Assembly: GCA_902806595.1 (NCBI GenBank)
Contig: CADCXC010000018.1
Location: forward strand, 310,001 to 374,000
Direction of reading: 5' to 3'
Source of the DNA: Pyrenopolyporus hunteri
Lineage: Eukaryota > Ascomycota > Sordariomycetes > Xylariales > Hypoxylaceae
DNA: 64,000 nt
This document shows, one piece after another, positions 1-10,215 of this stretch. A program made the translations under genes and the position numbers. Each line of letters starts with the position of its first letter. Position 1 is the stretch's first letter. The notes below the pieces were generated by a model. That model was given only the letters and a program-made list of their open reading frames with translations, did no database searches and was not told the origin of the DNA.

Positions 1-365
1 AAAATATATAAAGATTTATTCGAAAAAATAATATATTATAATAATTATTTAAAAAATTATTTTTTCGATATAAAATTTTTACGTATTTACGTATATAATT
101 TTTAATGAATTATTTATTTATTTTTTTTAATATTATATAATAAATTTATAATTTATATAATATATTTATAATACGATAAAATTTATTATAATAATAAATA
201 ATTAAAAAAAAATTTTATCGAATTAATTAATTTAACGATTTCGATTTATTAAATAACAATTTAACGATATTATTAAAAATATCGTTAAACGATTTATTAA
301 CGTTTAAAAAGTTAAAAAATATTTAAAATTTTAAAATTTATTTTAAAAATATTTAATAATAAAAA
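1..365. repeat. AT-rich, RIP-like mutated repeat, left part
   Basis: The sequence is overwhelmingly A and T. The surviving G and C are nearly all in CpG (TTCGAA, TTACGT, ATCGTT); exceptions are few, for example one AACAAT and a few lone G. No coding frame is open. This is the footprint of heavy C-to-T mutation of a repeat on both strands, as in fungal RIP, with CpG spared. The original repeat cannot be recognised. It continues to the right after the foldback element. Confidence 0.8.
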
Positions 366-1113
366 TGAGTTTTACTATTAGCACTCCCTCGTTTTGCTAT
401 CGGGCCTTATTGGCACTCCCAATACAAAAAGTACATCTCCTACCCCGTACTCGGCCCCACTAACACATTCTCATATAAAAATGCAGTAAACCAGATAGTC
501 TCACCGAGTACGGGTACACTTTTTCAATTGATTCAATTACATACATCCCACCATACATCCCACCATATATTCTATTATATCCCACCTATTCTAAGGATGC
601 AAAATATAAAAATTGGATCGCCAGTTTCGCCTCAATTAGACCTTTCTAATGGTATAAGCTTCATATCGGTGCATGCCCTATTTCAAAAGTTATTTAAATA
701 TATACTCAATTCCATACGGATGTCAAAGGTGTAAGTGGTGGCCCGGGGTGGTCATGTGATCCCCTTTTACGGTCGCATACCCCTTTGACACCCGTACGGA
801 ATTGAGTATACATTCAAATAACTTTCGAAATAGGGCATGCACCGATATGAAGCTTATACCATTAGAAAGGTCTAATTGAGGCGAAACTGGCGATCCAATT
901 TTTATATTTTGCATCCTTAGAGTGGGTGGGATATAATGGGATGTATGGTGGGAATTGAATCAATTGAAAAAGGGCATAAGGTGTACATTATGTATTAACA
1001 CGATTGTACGTAGATTTGTATGTGGGGTTGTTAGATATGGTAGGTATTTTAATGTATTGGGAGTGCTAATAAGGCCCGATAGCAATTTTAGGGAGTGCCA
1101 ATAGCAAAACTCA
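366..1113. mobile_element. Foldback (long inverted repeat) element, non-autonomous
   Basis: The two halves are inverted copies of each other: about 366-731 pairs with about 781-1113 around a loop of roughly 50 bp. The ends read TGAGTTTTACTATTAGCACT on the left and, as reverse complement, TGAGTTTTGCTATTGGCACT on the right. TAAAAA lies on both sides (360-365 and 1114-1119), a plausible 6 bp target duplication, although the flanks are AT-rich. The short open frames inside (for example 528-734 and 723-914 reverse) encode the same peptide because the arms mirror each other; I do not regard them as genes. No transposase is present, so this is a MITE-like or foldback element moved in trans. Base composition is normal, unlike the flanks. 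Confidence 0.75.
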
Positions 1114-1735
1114 TAAAAATTTAAAATTATAACGTAATAATTTATTAAATTAATATTAATTATATTAAAGTAAAAATAAATTTACCGTTATTTTAATTTA
1201 AAATATAAAAATAATATTTTTTATAAAGTAAAATATTATCGTCGAATATATTTATCGTCGCGTTTTTAAAATTACGAAATATTAATAAAAATAATTAATT
1301 ATTTAACGAACGAAATTTATACGTACGATTTTTTTTTTCGTTATTTATTTAAACGTTTTTAATTATAATATAATAAATATAATATACGATTTTATAAAAA
1401 ATATTTTTATTATCGAATATTTAAAAATTAAATAACGAATTTAAATCGAAATAAATAAAATAATAAACGTTAAAATATTTAAAAAAAATATATTTATTTT
1501 TATCGATAAAAAATTTAATAAATAAAAAAAATCGTTTAAATATTATAATATATTAATTTCGCGATAAAAATATCGTTAAAATAATAAAAAATAAAAATAA
1601 AAATTTTAAAATAAATAAATAAATATTTAAATAAATTAATAAATAAAAATAAATAAATAAATATTTAAATATTTATTTATTTATTTATTTAAATAATTCA
1701 TATTTAAATTAATATAAATTCGAATATAAAACGGA
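1114..1735. repeat. AT-rich, RIP-like mutated repeat, right part
   Basis: This continues the left AT-rich block. Between 1261 and 1620 I find every G and C inside a CpG dinucleotide, with CpA, CpT and CpC absent. Normal composition resumes near 1735, where two ATTATGTCATCTT-like copies occur. No gene is visible. Confidence 0.8.
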
Positions 1736-2650
1736 ATCGGTTAAATGTTTATATTATATTATGTCATCTTTTTAAAAGTAATATTTGATTATGTCATCTT
1801 CCTAAGAAAATTCCATTACGGCTTATGTCATTAATTTTCAGTGGTTTTAGCGGGTTAGCGGTTTTGGGGGAATGGCCCACCATATTATAAGATGTGCTCT
1901 AGTTGCATTCCCTGTTTCCTATTAGGGATCCTACCCACTTTGACGTTCCTTAAGAGTATCGACACGAGACTCAACTCTATAAGCGAGATTTGACAAAATA
2001 ACTTAACCTAGGGGAATCCATAGCAAATGGGCCCGCCGATTATTATATACTCTGAATCTTCAATCCCACGACCAAGTTCCGAACATGGCCCCTATAGGGC
2101 TGTATGATTTTCAACCACGATTGATTGGTTCCCCACCGCAGTATAGTAACCGTGACCGTGACCGACACCCTGGCTACCCCTTCTCTCCTTTCCCCTTTCC
2201 CACCCCGCATCGTCAGCTGAGTGACATCACCGTGGAGGATATACGCGAACCGCAAGCCCGTTCAGCCGTTACCGTCCAGAATCGTGCCATGCGTACCCCA
2301 AGCCTACCCGGGCCATGTTATCTGCCTTATGCAGGGACTTGCATCTAAACTGCGGGGAAATGTATCGGCTCGTTGCTATTAACGAGGCAAATACTCTCGG
2401 CAAGTGCACGAGCTATTCTTCCAGGTCGGGGTTCGGCCGTACTTAGGCTAGCAAGGGCAGGGGGTTAAGGTGGTAACTAGACGCATGTGGTCGACGAGAT
2501 GGTCCGACACGATACCTGCCACGGATATGCACCAGCGCCATCGCCGCCGCCATCGTCGCGGTTTTGCCCCTTTATCCCGCACCTCCGTTCTTATATATCA
2601 ACGACCTCTTCCCATTTCCTGAGTCGAAACGAATATACCCAATCCAAACC
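1736..2650. other. Intergenic region upstream of the FAD monooxygenase
   Basis: This is the transition from the AT-rich block to normal sequence. Short open frames at 2043-2255 (reverse) and 2085-2348 have no family features and mirror each other. The stretch just before 2651 probably holds the promoter and 5' leader of the FAD monooxygenase; no specific site was recognised. Confidence 0.5.
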
Positions 2651-4146
2651 ATGTCGCGACCATTTCAAAAGGTAAATACATACCCAGAGCTTAAAACCCG
2701 TGCCGCCCCCACTCCTCCCCCTTCTTCCATCCACAAGCGGCACAGTCCCGGCTAACGCCAACCCTTCCATCCTCCCAGGTACTCATCGTAGGCGCCGGGC
2801 CCTCGGGGCTTCTCCTGGCGCTGCTCCTCTCCAAGCACGGGATCGACGTGGAGATCCTGGAGGCGTCGCACGAGCTGGACAAGCAGCCGCGGGCGGCGAT
2901 CTACGGGCCGCCGGCGATCCCGGACCTGCGGCGGGCGGGGGTGATCGACGAGGTGCGGCGGCGGGGGCTGAGCCCGACGACGATGTGCTGGCGGCGGTTC
3001 GAGGACCACGCGTGGATCACGGGCATGGACGCCTCGGTGCTCGCCGACTACGAGGGCGAGGACCTGCGCATGGCCTGCCTCGTCCTCGACCAGCTCGACC
3101 AGCTCATGCTCGACGAGTTCCTGGGCAGGTACGACGGCAAGATCCGCTGGCGCCACCGGGTCACGGGCACGGGGCAGGACGCCGAGCGGGCTTGGGTCGA
3201 GGCCGACACCCCCGAGGGCAAGACGAGGGTCTACGCCGACTACGTGGTCGGGTGCGACGGCGCGACGAGTCAGGTCAGGAAGTCGCTGTTTGGCGACGAG
3301 TATCCGGGGTTTACCTGGGATAGGCAGATCGTTGCGACGAACGTAAGACCTAGCCGTCTTAGGATATTGGGCTGTGGCAGAGTGATGGCTAACTTAAAAA
3401 ACTGCAGGTATACTACGACTTTGATAAGTTTGGGTTTAAGGACTCGAACTTCATCCTGCATCCCGATCACTTCTTTGTAAGTCGCCCCCTATCTATCCTA
3501 CAGGTCCAAGTCTTTTCTCACTAGAGGAGAGCGAAAGGGGGCAAAGGGAAACTAACAGAAACGGCATATATAGATGGCGGCTAGGCTCACAAGCGACGGG
3601 CTCTACAGAGTAACATACGGCGAATCCCCCGGCCTAACATGGGAGCAGATGCGCGAGCGACAGCCGTGGAAGTACGAGCTGATGCTGCCCGGACACCCGA
3701 AGCCAGGCGAGTACAAGCTGGTGAACATGTCGCCCTACAAGATGCACCAGCGCTGCGCGCCGTCCTTCCGCGTCGGGCGGATCCTCCTGGCGGCCGACGC
3801 GGCGCACCTGTGCAACCCGTGGGGCGGGATGGGGATCACGGGGGGGTTCGTGGACGTGGGGGGGCTGTACGACTGCCTGGCGGGGATCTGGGACGGCAAG
3901 GCGGACGAGACGATCCTGGACCTGTACAGCGAGAAGCGCATCGAGAAGTGGAAGACGGTCATCGACCCCATCTCCCAGAGCAACTTCCGCCGCGTGTCCG
4001 ACAGCGACCCGGACACCCTGCTGCAGCGCGACCCCGTCATGCAGGCCTGCAAGGACGCGGAGGACGACCCGGAGAGGCAGAAGCAGATGTACTTGTCCTT
4101 CTTCGATATGCGGTATGATTTCACGCAGCATTATAAGAAGGAATGA
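2651..4146 (+). CDS. FAD-dependent aromatic-ring-type monooxygenase
   Basis: Four exons fit one frame: 2651-2671, 2779-3342, 3408-3476 and 3574-4146, giving 408 residues. The Rossmann FAD motif GAGPSG is at residues 12-17, encoded directly after intron 1. A GCDGATSQVR segment (the DG motif that helps bind FAD and NADPH) lies near residue 170. GRILLAADAAHLCNPWGG near 286-303 is the GD motif that contacts the FAD ribityl chain; the usual G of GD is A here. These place it in the FAD_binding_3 flavoprotein hydroxylases, relatives of phenol 2-monooxygenase and 2,4-dichlorophenol hydroxylase. At 408 residues it lacks the C-terminal thioredoxin-like domain of full phenol hydroxylases. It converges on the MFS gene. 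The substrate is unknown. The first exon (seven codons) is the least certain part. Confidence 0.85.
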
Positions 4147-4564
4147 TGGGCTGAGGGTGTGTGAGGATTTGTACGCTTGTTTTTGATGATTTGTGTCGAG
4201 TATTACCGGTCTGTCCAGATTAGGTTGTTTAGAATAGTCATATTCAAGCTTATGATGTGACTATAGCGTGCTCGTTGAACTCTTACGTGGGTTTGACTTG
4301 GGGATTTTATACTATCGTACTCTCCAACTTCTATACTTTGCCCATATGTGTATACCAAAGTAATAGGCTCATACAAAATAGTACGAAAGGGCGAGCGGAA
4401 ATATAAGTATTAGATTTCTGACGGCTTCAGTACACTAAGACAATATAACATGGGGTATCATTTCTGTACCGAAAACAACTATCCGAGACAAGCACAAAAA
4501 TGTGACGATCTCTCTCAAGATAGCATCCCTTGCTTTTCCGGTCTCGCCTCGGATTAAGATTGAT
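4147..4564. other. Convergent intergenic region
   Basis: This gap of about 420 bp lies between the 3' ends of the FAD monooxygenase and the MFS gene. It must hold both 3' untranslated regions and polyadenylation signals. No gene or repeat seen. Confidence 0.5.
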
Positions 4565-6262
4565 TTATAAGCTCGCCTTCCCCCTGGATTCGAAGGGCAA
4601 CGTCACCACAATGAGTCCCGCAGCAATAAACAACGCGCCGCTGGTATACACCGGCGCCGATGTCTGTAGATTGGCAAACATCGCGATGATAGGGGCCATG
4701 ATACCGAATATCCGATTCGACGTCGCCGTCAGCGCGTTCCCGGTGCCGCGGTCCTTCGTCGGAAACAGCTCCGGCGTGAAGGCGTACAAGACGGCATACA
4801 TGACGTTGCTCGTGAAGTTGAAGGCGCAGTTCCAACCCAACAAGCTCGAGGAATTCGTCGCGGTCGTCGAGCAATAGAGAAAGATGCCGGTTAGAATCGT
4901 GCTTAGACTCAGCGCCCCCTTACGTCCGAAGTTGGGCAATTCCACGAGGGCGCCACCCGCGAGGGCCCCGGGTACGCCGAGCACCGCGATAATTAGCGAG
5001 TTGCGGTACGTGATGTAAGTGGAACCGTCGCCGAAGTCTACGCCGCGAGTGTTCTGAATATAAGGGAGGAATGCGTTATAAAGGGGGTAGCTAGGCAAGC
5101 AAGATCAGCAAATGTGAGAAGCAAGAAGCAGGCCATTCTATACACTTACCCCAGACCGATAAAAGCCCAGATTAACATCAACGCCGCCGTGCTATACGCC
5201 AACTTCCCCGTCGCGAATAGAGATCGTACGTGAGTGAGATCGATCTTTTCCAGCTTACGCTTCACGGCGTCGCTCGCCGTCACCCTATTCTCGTATCCGT
5301 CCGGCTCGCAGGCCTTCAGATCGTCGACGGTCAGGGACGACGTCTTCTTGTTCCGCCGCGCCACCTCGTGGACTATGCGCACCGCCTCCTCGTCCAGCCC
5401 CTTCCCCATAAGGTACTTGGGCGACTCGTAGATGGTGAAGCAGAAGAACCGGAGGACGAACATGACGAGCGTCAGCCCGCCCATGGCGATCATGAAGTAG
5501 CGCCACCCCATGTTCTCCCCCCTGGTGCAGGACTCGTCCGTGATCTGGCACGTCCTGTACCCCAGCAGCGGCCACGCGACCAAGTTAGCCACGACCTGGG
5601 CGAGCGACCAGTCGATGGACAGGATCGTGAGGAGGTACTGGTGCGACCCGGGGAGGAACTCGAGGAAGATGGCGGAGTCGACGGGGAGGTTGCCGCCGAC
5701 GCCGAAGGACCAGAGGGCCGCGAAGACGCCGATGGCGGCGAAGTTCGGCGCGCTCGCCGCGACCAAGCCCCATACCGCGGTCAGGCCGAGGGTCAGGTTG
5801 AAGGCCCACCTGCGGCCGAAGACGTCGCAGCCGAAGCCCCAGAACATGGCGCCGAACAGCAGGCCGATGTTCTGCGCGAGGCTGAGCAGCGGCGGGTACT
5901 CGGGGTGGAACTCGTTGGCGACGGGCGTGAAGATGAGCGACGTGACGATCGGCCAGAGGTTGTCGGACGCCCAGCCGAAGCCCACGACGGCGAAGAGCTG
6001 CCATTGGTACCATCCCATGCCGATGTCTTGGATCTGCGCCGGATTGCGGATTAGGAGGGCCATTCTAATACCTATTTTACATTATAATTCGGGGAGAATC
6101 AATACATACCGCTCTGTTCAAAACCCTCACCTTGGCCTCGTATACCGGGTCGATCGTGCCCTTTGGAATGGCGCTGACGTCCTCGATCCCAACGGCGACG
6201 TCTGCGTCCCGTTGTTCCCCTCCATTATTCCTCTTTCCCTTTTCGGCTGAACTCTCGGCCAT
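4565..6262 (-). CDS. MFS transporter (sugar/metabolite porter type)
   Basis: Three exons read on the minus strand: 6262-6110, 6033-5150 and 5090-4565, giving 520 residues. The intron 1 acceptor was set at CAG before 6033 because it keeps phase and joins VLNRA to IQDIGMGWYQWQLF. The protein has a hydrophilic N-terminus of about 60 residues and then about ten to twelve hydrophobic segments. GFGCDVFGRRWAFN matches the loop 2-3 signature of the major facilitator superfamily, and YESPKYLMGKG matches the loop 6-7 signature of sugar and SV2-like porters. It is expected in the plasma membrane as a proton-coupled carrier. The substrate cannot be told. Its place between an FAD hydroxylase and a P450 suggests uptake or export of a small, possibly aromatic, metabolite. 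Confidence 0.85.
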
Positions 6263-7302
6263 GATTCGCTCGGTAGCAGGCCAAGGATAGGTATAAAAGT
6301 ATACTACAGAAAACGAATGAAGCAAACGGTGATAAGAATACAATTGTCCGGTCCCATAGCAGAGGCTTGCGCTTTTCTCCGACTACGTATAAAGCATATT
6401 ATTTTTCGTTTCGGCGGTCCGTAACTAGAAGAAAGGAAATAAGAAGAAGAAAAAAAAGCTCGTTAATTAAATGGGGCTCTCCGGGGAAGACGCCCTGAAA
6501 GAGCTTCAGCTGCGATCAAGCAACACAAGCTACATATGACGTGCTTGGAGAATCCTTGCCCAGGAGTGGTTGGAGCCCATCCTCTTTTCAGGTTCCTGGC
6601 TGGGATCGAAGGCCCTGGCTAGACTGTTACGGGGAAGTGCTAATATTGAGCCAGTTGGACTCTGGCTTTGGCTTTGGCTTTAGCATTGGCTTTGGGGCCC
6701 GCGCCAGCGCCTGCAGTAGATCGGCGCGACTTGGTTGGTCCCGCCCTGATCGACGATCCACGGACGGGAACTTAAACCTAGAGGGTGCTGAAGAATACTA
6801 TAATTACAAGCATAATAAAAGACATAACTTGCCTTCCTGCTGGTCTCGAGATGGCCCAGGGTAACCCGCTGAGAGCGAGGAGACACCCTAGCCTTCGTAT
6901 ACATATATCTAGTTCTTCAAAAGGTAGCCAAGGTTGGCTAGATAATTACCTGGGTAGGTTTGTCTCCCTATATAGAAGCTGGAGATGCTATTAATACGCT
7001 CTGGAACACCGACCACCACTGAATTAATCTCCGCTCTCACTAATACGCTATGCTGCCCCAACGGGCCTCCTCAACCGTGTTACGTCCCGCATCTTGCTCT
7101 AGACCTCGTAGGTGGTACTCAATAAGTATTTGGCAAATTCTTCGCTGGCGAAAAGATCTCAACTGTCAGAAGTTCAGCTCTTAGGAAAGTTCACCTAGAA
7201 CATCATCTATGATGAGCCTCCGTATATCTCCTCCCGCCTCCTCATTAATCACTTAATATGTACGCCAATACCCACACACGTCAAGATAAATAATTCAGAT
7301 AC
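6263..7302. other. Intergenic region, no gene seen
   Basis: About 1 kb between the MFS start and the P450 stop. It should contain the MFS promoter and the P450 3' end. A short GGCTTT-type tandem tract lies near 6665-6697. The open frame 6541-6864 is low-complexity there and has no homology signature. Nothing else was recognised. Confidence 0.45.
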
Positions 7303-8748
7303 CTATTTACCTCCACTCCCTCTACTCCCCCTAACATCCAACCTCCACCCATCCATATCCCTCCGTCCCGACGGCAACGGTCCCTCCAGCACCAACCCCC
7401 CTCCTTCCCCATCCCCTCCTCCTCCATCCCATACCTCATCCTCGCGCCCCCCCCCCGTCCCCAGCGCCCGCGCCAGCACAACGACCAGCGTGATAATCGC
7501 GCGCGGCGCGAACCTGGCGCCCGCCGGGCACTGGTGGGGGCCCGCGCCGAAGGGGAAGAACGCGGCCCTCGCGGCCGGCGCCAGCTCGGCCGGCCCGAAG
7601 CGCGACGGCCGGAAGGCCCAGGGCTCGGCCCAGATGCGCGGGTCCCGCTGGCACTTCTCCACGTCGGCTTTCTGGTCGCGGGGCCCCCCCGGGCCCCGGG
7701 CGGGCGAGGCCCGGTGGATCCGTTTGGTCGGCGGGTACAGGCGCAGGCCCTCCTGGGGGGATGTTAGCTGGGTGCCTAGGTAGGCGTTATCATATCGCGG
7801 GGGGTGAGGTGGTGCGTGAGGGGAGGCGGAGTGAGAGGCTCGTGGATAGGTGGGTGGGTGGGTAGGGTAGGGTAGGGAGGGTACCTTGGCGAAATTCAGC
7901 GCCGTTGTTCCTAATTCGCTTTCGCATTCCGGCACGTCGAAGCACTCGGGCACGCCCGCGACGACTCGCCGGAATTGTTCTGTCGTCTCTTGATCCGCGC
8001 TCCGGAACCCGGCCGAGACGAAAGTCAGCAGGACGGCCTGCCACATCGCCTCGTAGACCGGTATGATGAGGTTTAGGGGCCGCGCTTCAGGGGTACACGG
8101 ATATCGGTTTGGAAGTATCCGTTGCAGCGCGGCGTCAAGTTGCTCCTGGCCCTTCCGCAGGTCCGGGAGGGGTGTCTCCTTCGATCGTACCCAGAGGTCG
8201 TTGATTAGATCAGTCGCCTGGATAACGTCTGCGAGGTCGATATCTTTAGGGCCGACGTCAAAGAATGGGCGAAGCACCGAGATGAAAACAAATTGCCGTA
8301 CAACACTTGCTAGGGGTAACGAATCCTGACTGGACTTATACTGACCGAGGACGCGTTCCAGTGCCGTCCCCGCGGCTAAAAAGAAGTCGGACCACTTCCC
8401 CGGGTCCATAGCGTTTAGTTTCCCTTTCGCCATCTTGAAGAACTCTCTATAGGCCGTTTCATCGGTCGTCGTAAACGGGTTATCGATTCCGAACGCGGCC
8501 ACTAGTCTCTGGTTCGGTACGGCCCGGGCCCAGAGCCGTTCCCGCAGGGTGTTCTGGCCGAGGAAGCTAAAATCCGCGATGGCACGTTGCTGCTGCACAT
8601 ACTGCACGGCTCTGGAATACTGGAGTCGTTGCTGTTTCTGTTTGAACTGGTTAAGCGCGAAGACAGCCATCCCCCTAGCAAACAGTGCAAGTAGTAGGAT
8701 GATACAGCCGAGTTTGGCTGCGGTAATGATCCAAAACGTAAAACTCAT
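7303..8748 (-). CDS. Cytochrome P450 monooxygenase
   Basis: Two exons: 8748-7885 and 7752-7303, giving 437 residues. The 132 nt intron (7753-7884) is a multiple of three without a stop, so the unspliced frame also stays open. Splicing is supported because it joins ALNFAK to EGLRLYPPTKR, the ExxR helix. An N-terminal hydrophobic anchor (about residues 5-30) indicates ER membrane attachment. FRPSRF is the PERF-like segment, and FPFGAGPHQCPAGARFAP is the haem-binding loop with the cysteine ligand. The I-helix region (about EAMWQAVLLTFVSAGFR) lacks the usual AGxxT oxygen-activating motif. The C-terminal tail after the haem loop is short and glycine-rich, so the 3' end may be misread or degenerate. 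Substrate unknown; the transporter and flavin monooxygenase lie nearby. Confidence 0.8.
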   Translation of the reverse strand: MSFTFWIITAAKLGCIILLLALFARGMAVFALNQFKQKQQRLQYSRAVQYVQQQRAIADFSFLGQNTLRERLWARAVPNQRLVAAFGIDNPFTTTDETAYREFFKMAKGKLNAMDPGKWSDFFLAAGTALERVLGQYKSSQDSLPLASVVRQFVFISVLRPFFDVGPKDIDLADVIQATDLINDLWVRSKETPLPDLRKGQEQLDAALQRILPNRYPCTPEARPLNLIIPVYEAMWQAVLLTFVSAGFRSADQETTEQFRRVVAGVPECFDVPECESELGTTALNFAKVPSLPYPTHPPTYPRASHSASPHAPPHPPRYDNAYLGTQLTSPQEGLRLYPPTKRIHRASPARGPGGPRDQKADVEKCQRDPRIWAEPWAFRPSRFGPAELAPAARAAFFPFGAGPHQCPAGARFAPRAIITLVVVLARALGTGGGREDEVWDGGGGDGEGGGLVLEGPLPSGRRDMDGWRLDVRGSRGSGGK

Positions 8749-10215
8749 TGTAGTAAAAAGAACCGAAGGTCGAGCTACCCGGGCGAAGGGTGAATATCAT
8801 TGTGAACAGCAGACCGAGTTATATAGATACATAGCTAGGCTTATGCTCTCGTAGAATAATACGTAGGCAGATAGCTACCTCCCTACCTCCCCAGGTACTA
8901 TACCTTGGACACCTCATGCCCAGCCCTGTGGGCGCTATCGCTACTGACACATACTTCCTTCCAGTCACCTTCACGTTGTCGTCGGACAGCATAAGTAAAC
9001 GGCACCCCGGGAACCAGCCGGCAGCGTGCCGAAGCCACGTTCCTAACTTCAAGCTAGGTTGCCGAATGATTCGACTGGCGGTCAGGAACAGCTTAGGCCA
9101 GACTCCTTATTATAGCCCCTTGTCCGTCCAAACTCATTGTGCTACGTGAGATATGGTAACTCGGATAGATCACGCCTGAGGCCCATCCACCTAATAATGA
9201 GGCCGGCGAAAACCTCGTAGTGCCCTAGTCAGCCCCGACGGGCGGGTGAGCGTAAAGGCAGACATGTAAACGGGAGCATCAGCTCTCATGCAAGGTCCGA
9301 GCGGGCGCTCGGAGTTTCGATGAGCTTCGAAAGAGGTAGGGATCGCCTCGTGTACGCCTTATATTATAGGTGGGAGCGCAACGGGCCGTCCGCCGCACGT
9401 ATCTGGGGAAGTGGCAATGCGCCGTTGCGCGTTAGTAGTAGAGCGTGTTACCGATTGGGGGTATTATGTCTAGTGCGCTTCAGTTTACGTATATTGCCAT
9501 CGTTTGCTCCCATCCGTTGGGCGTTGGCGTCATATCAGATGGGGGGCGCATCTACGCAGGTCTCAGTTACGGGAAACATGTCGTGTGCTTATAGGACGAG
9601 GGGTATGTCTCCTTTACCGCAGAAGGCTTGTGAGACCGGAGCCGGAGACGTGCGTTATGAGGCTGAAGCTTGGCTCTTCCGTGGTTGAATATCAAAATTC
9701 GGAAGCTTATTGTACGTAGACGATGCCCGATTTTGACGCTCTGGATTCGACAGATGTCTCTAGCTGGGAAGAACATTTCGAATTACTCTTCACAGTCGAG
9801 GAAGGACAACTAGGTAAGATTTGGCGAAAAGTCTGCAGCGCCGAATCGGTACGACACGTGTATATAATCCGCTAGGTCCTCGGCTACCAGCAGGAGGAAT
9901 AGTACCAGCTCCAACTCTTATGGTATCTAGTAGTCTCCGAAAAACCCTTCCTCATATCTCAAAATTCGCTCGCTCTAGTTCCATTATAAACGCGGGTGCG
10001 GCCGTGTCAAAAATGGGGAAAATGAAAAACCGAACCTCGTAGCCGAGAACGCCCTACTATGCATGCAGTGATGCATCTCCCCGGCATCTGCCAACCGGGT
10101 GGGATATGCGCCTTCGATCCTATACCCCTTTCCTTCCCTAAACGCCAGCGCCAACAAGTTGTTACCACCCATAACGATCCCCGCAAGATCCTACTCTGAC
10201 CCGCCGCGCGACTTC
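8749..10215. other. Intergenic region, no convincing gene
   Basis: About 1.5 kb between the P450 promoter and the 3' end of the next reverse gene. The 122-codon frame at 9320-9688 shows no domain, signal or conserved motif. A short acidic frame starts with ATG at 9723 and meets a GTAAG donor after about 30 codons; it could be the first exon of a small gene, but I could not complete it. Confidence 0.4.

Noticed and set aside
528..914. Two similar short proteins on opposite strands
   Set aside because: They arise because the foldback arms are mirror images; no homology or start context supports them.
5230..6054. 274-codon plus-strand frame opposite the MFS gene
   Set aside because: Antisense of transmembrane coding sequence; composition is Asp/Glu/Arg/Val-rich without motifs.
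9320..9688. 122-codon plus-strand frame
   Set aside because: No motif, signal or coding bias; not supported as a gene.
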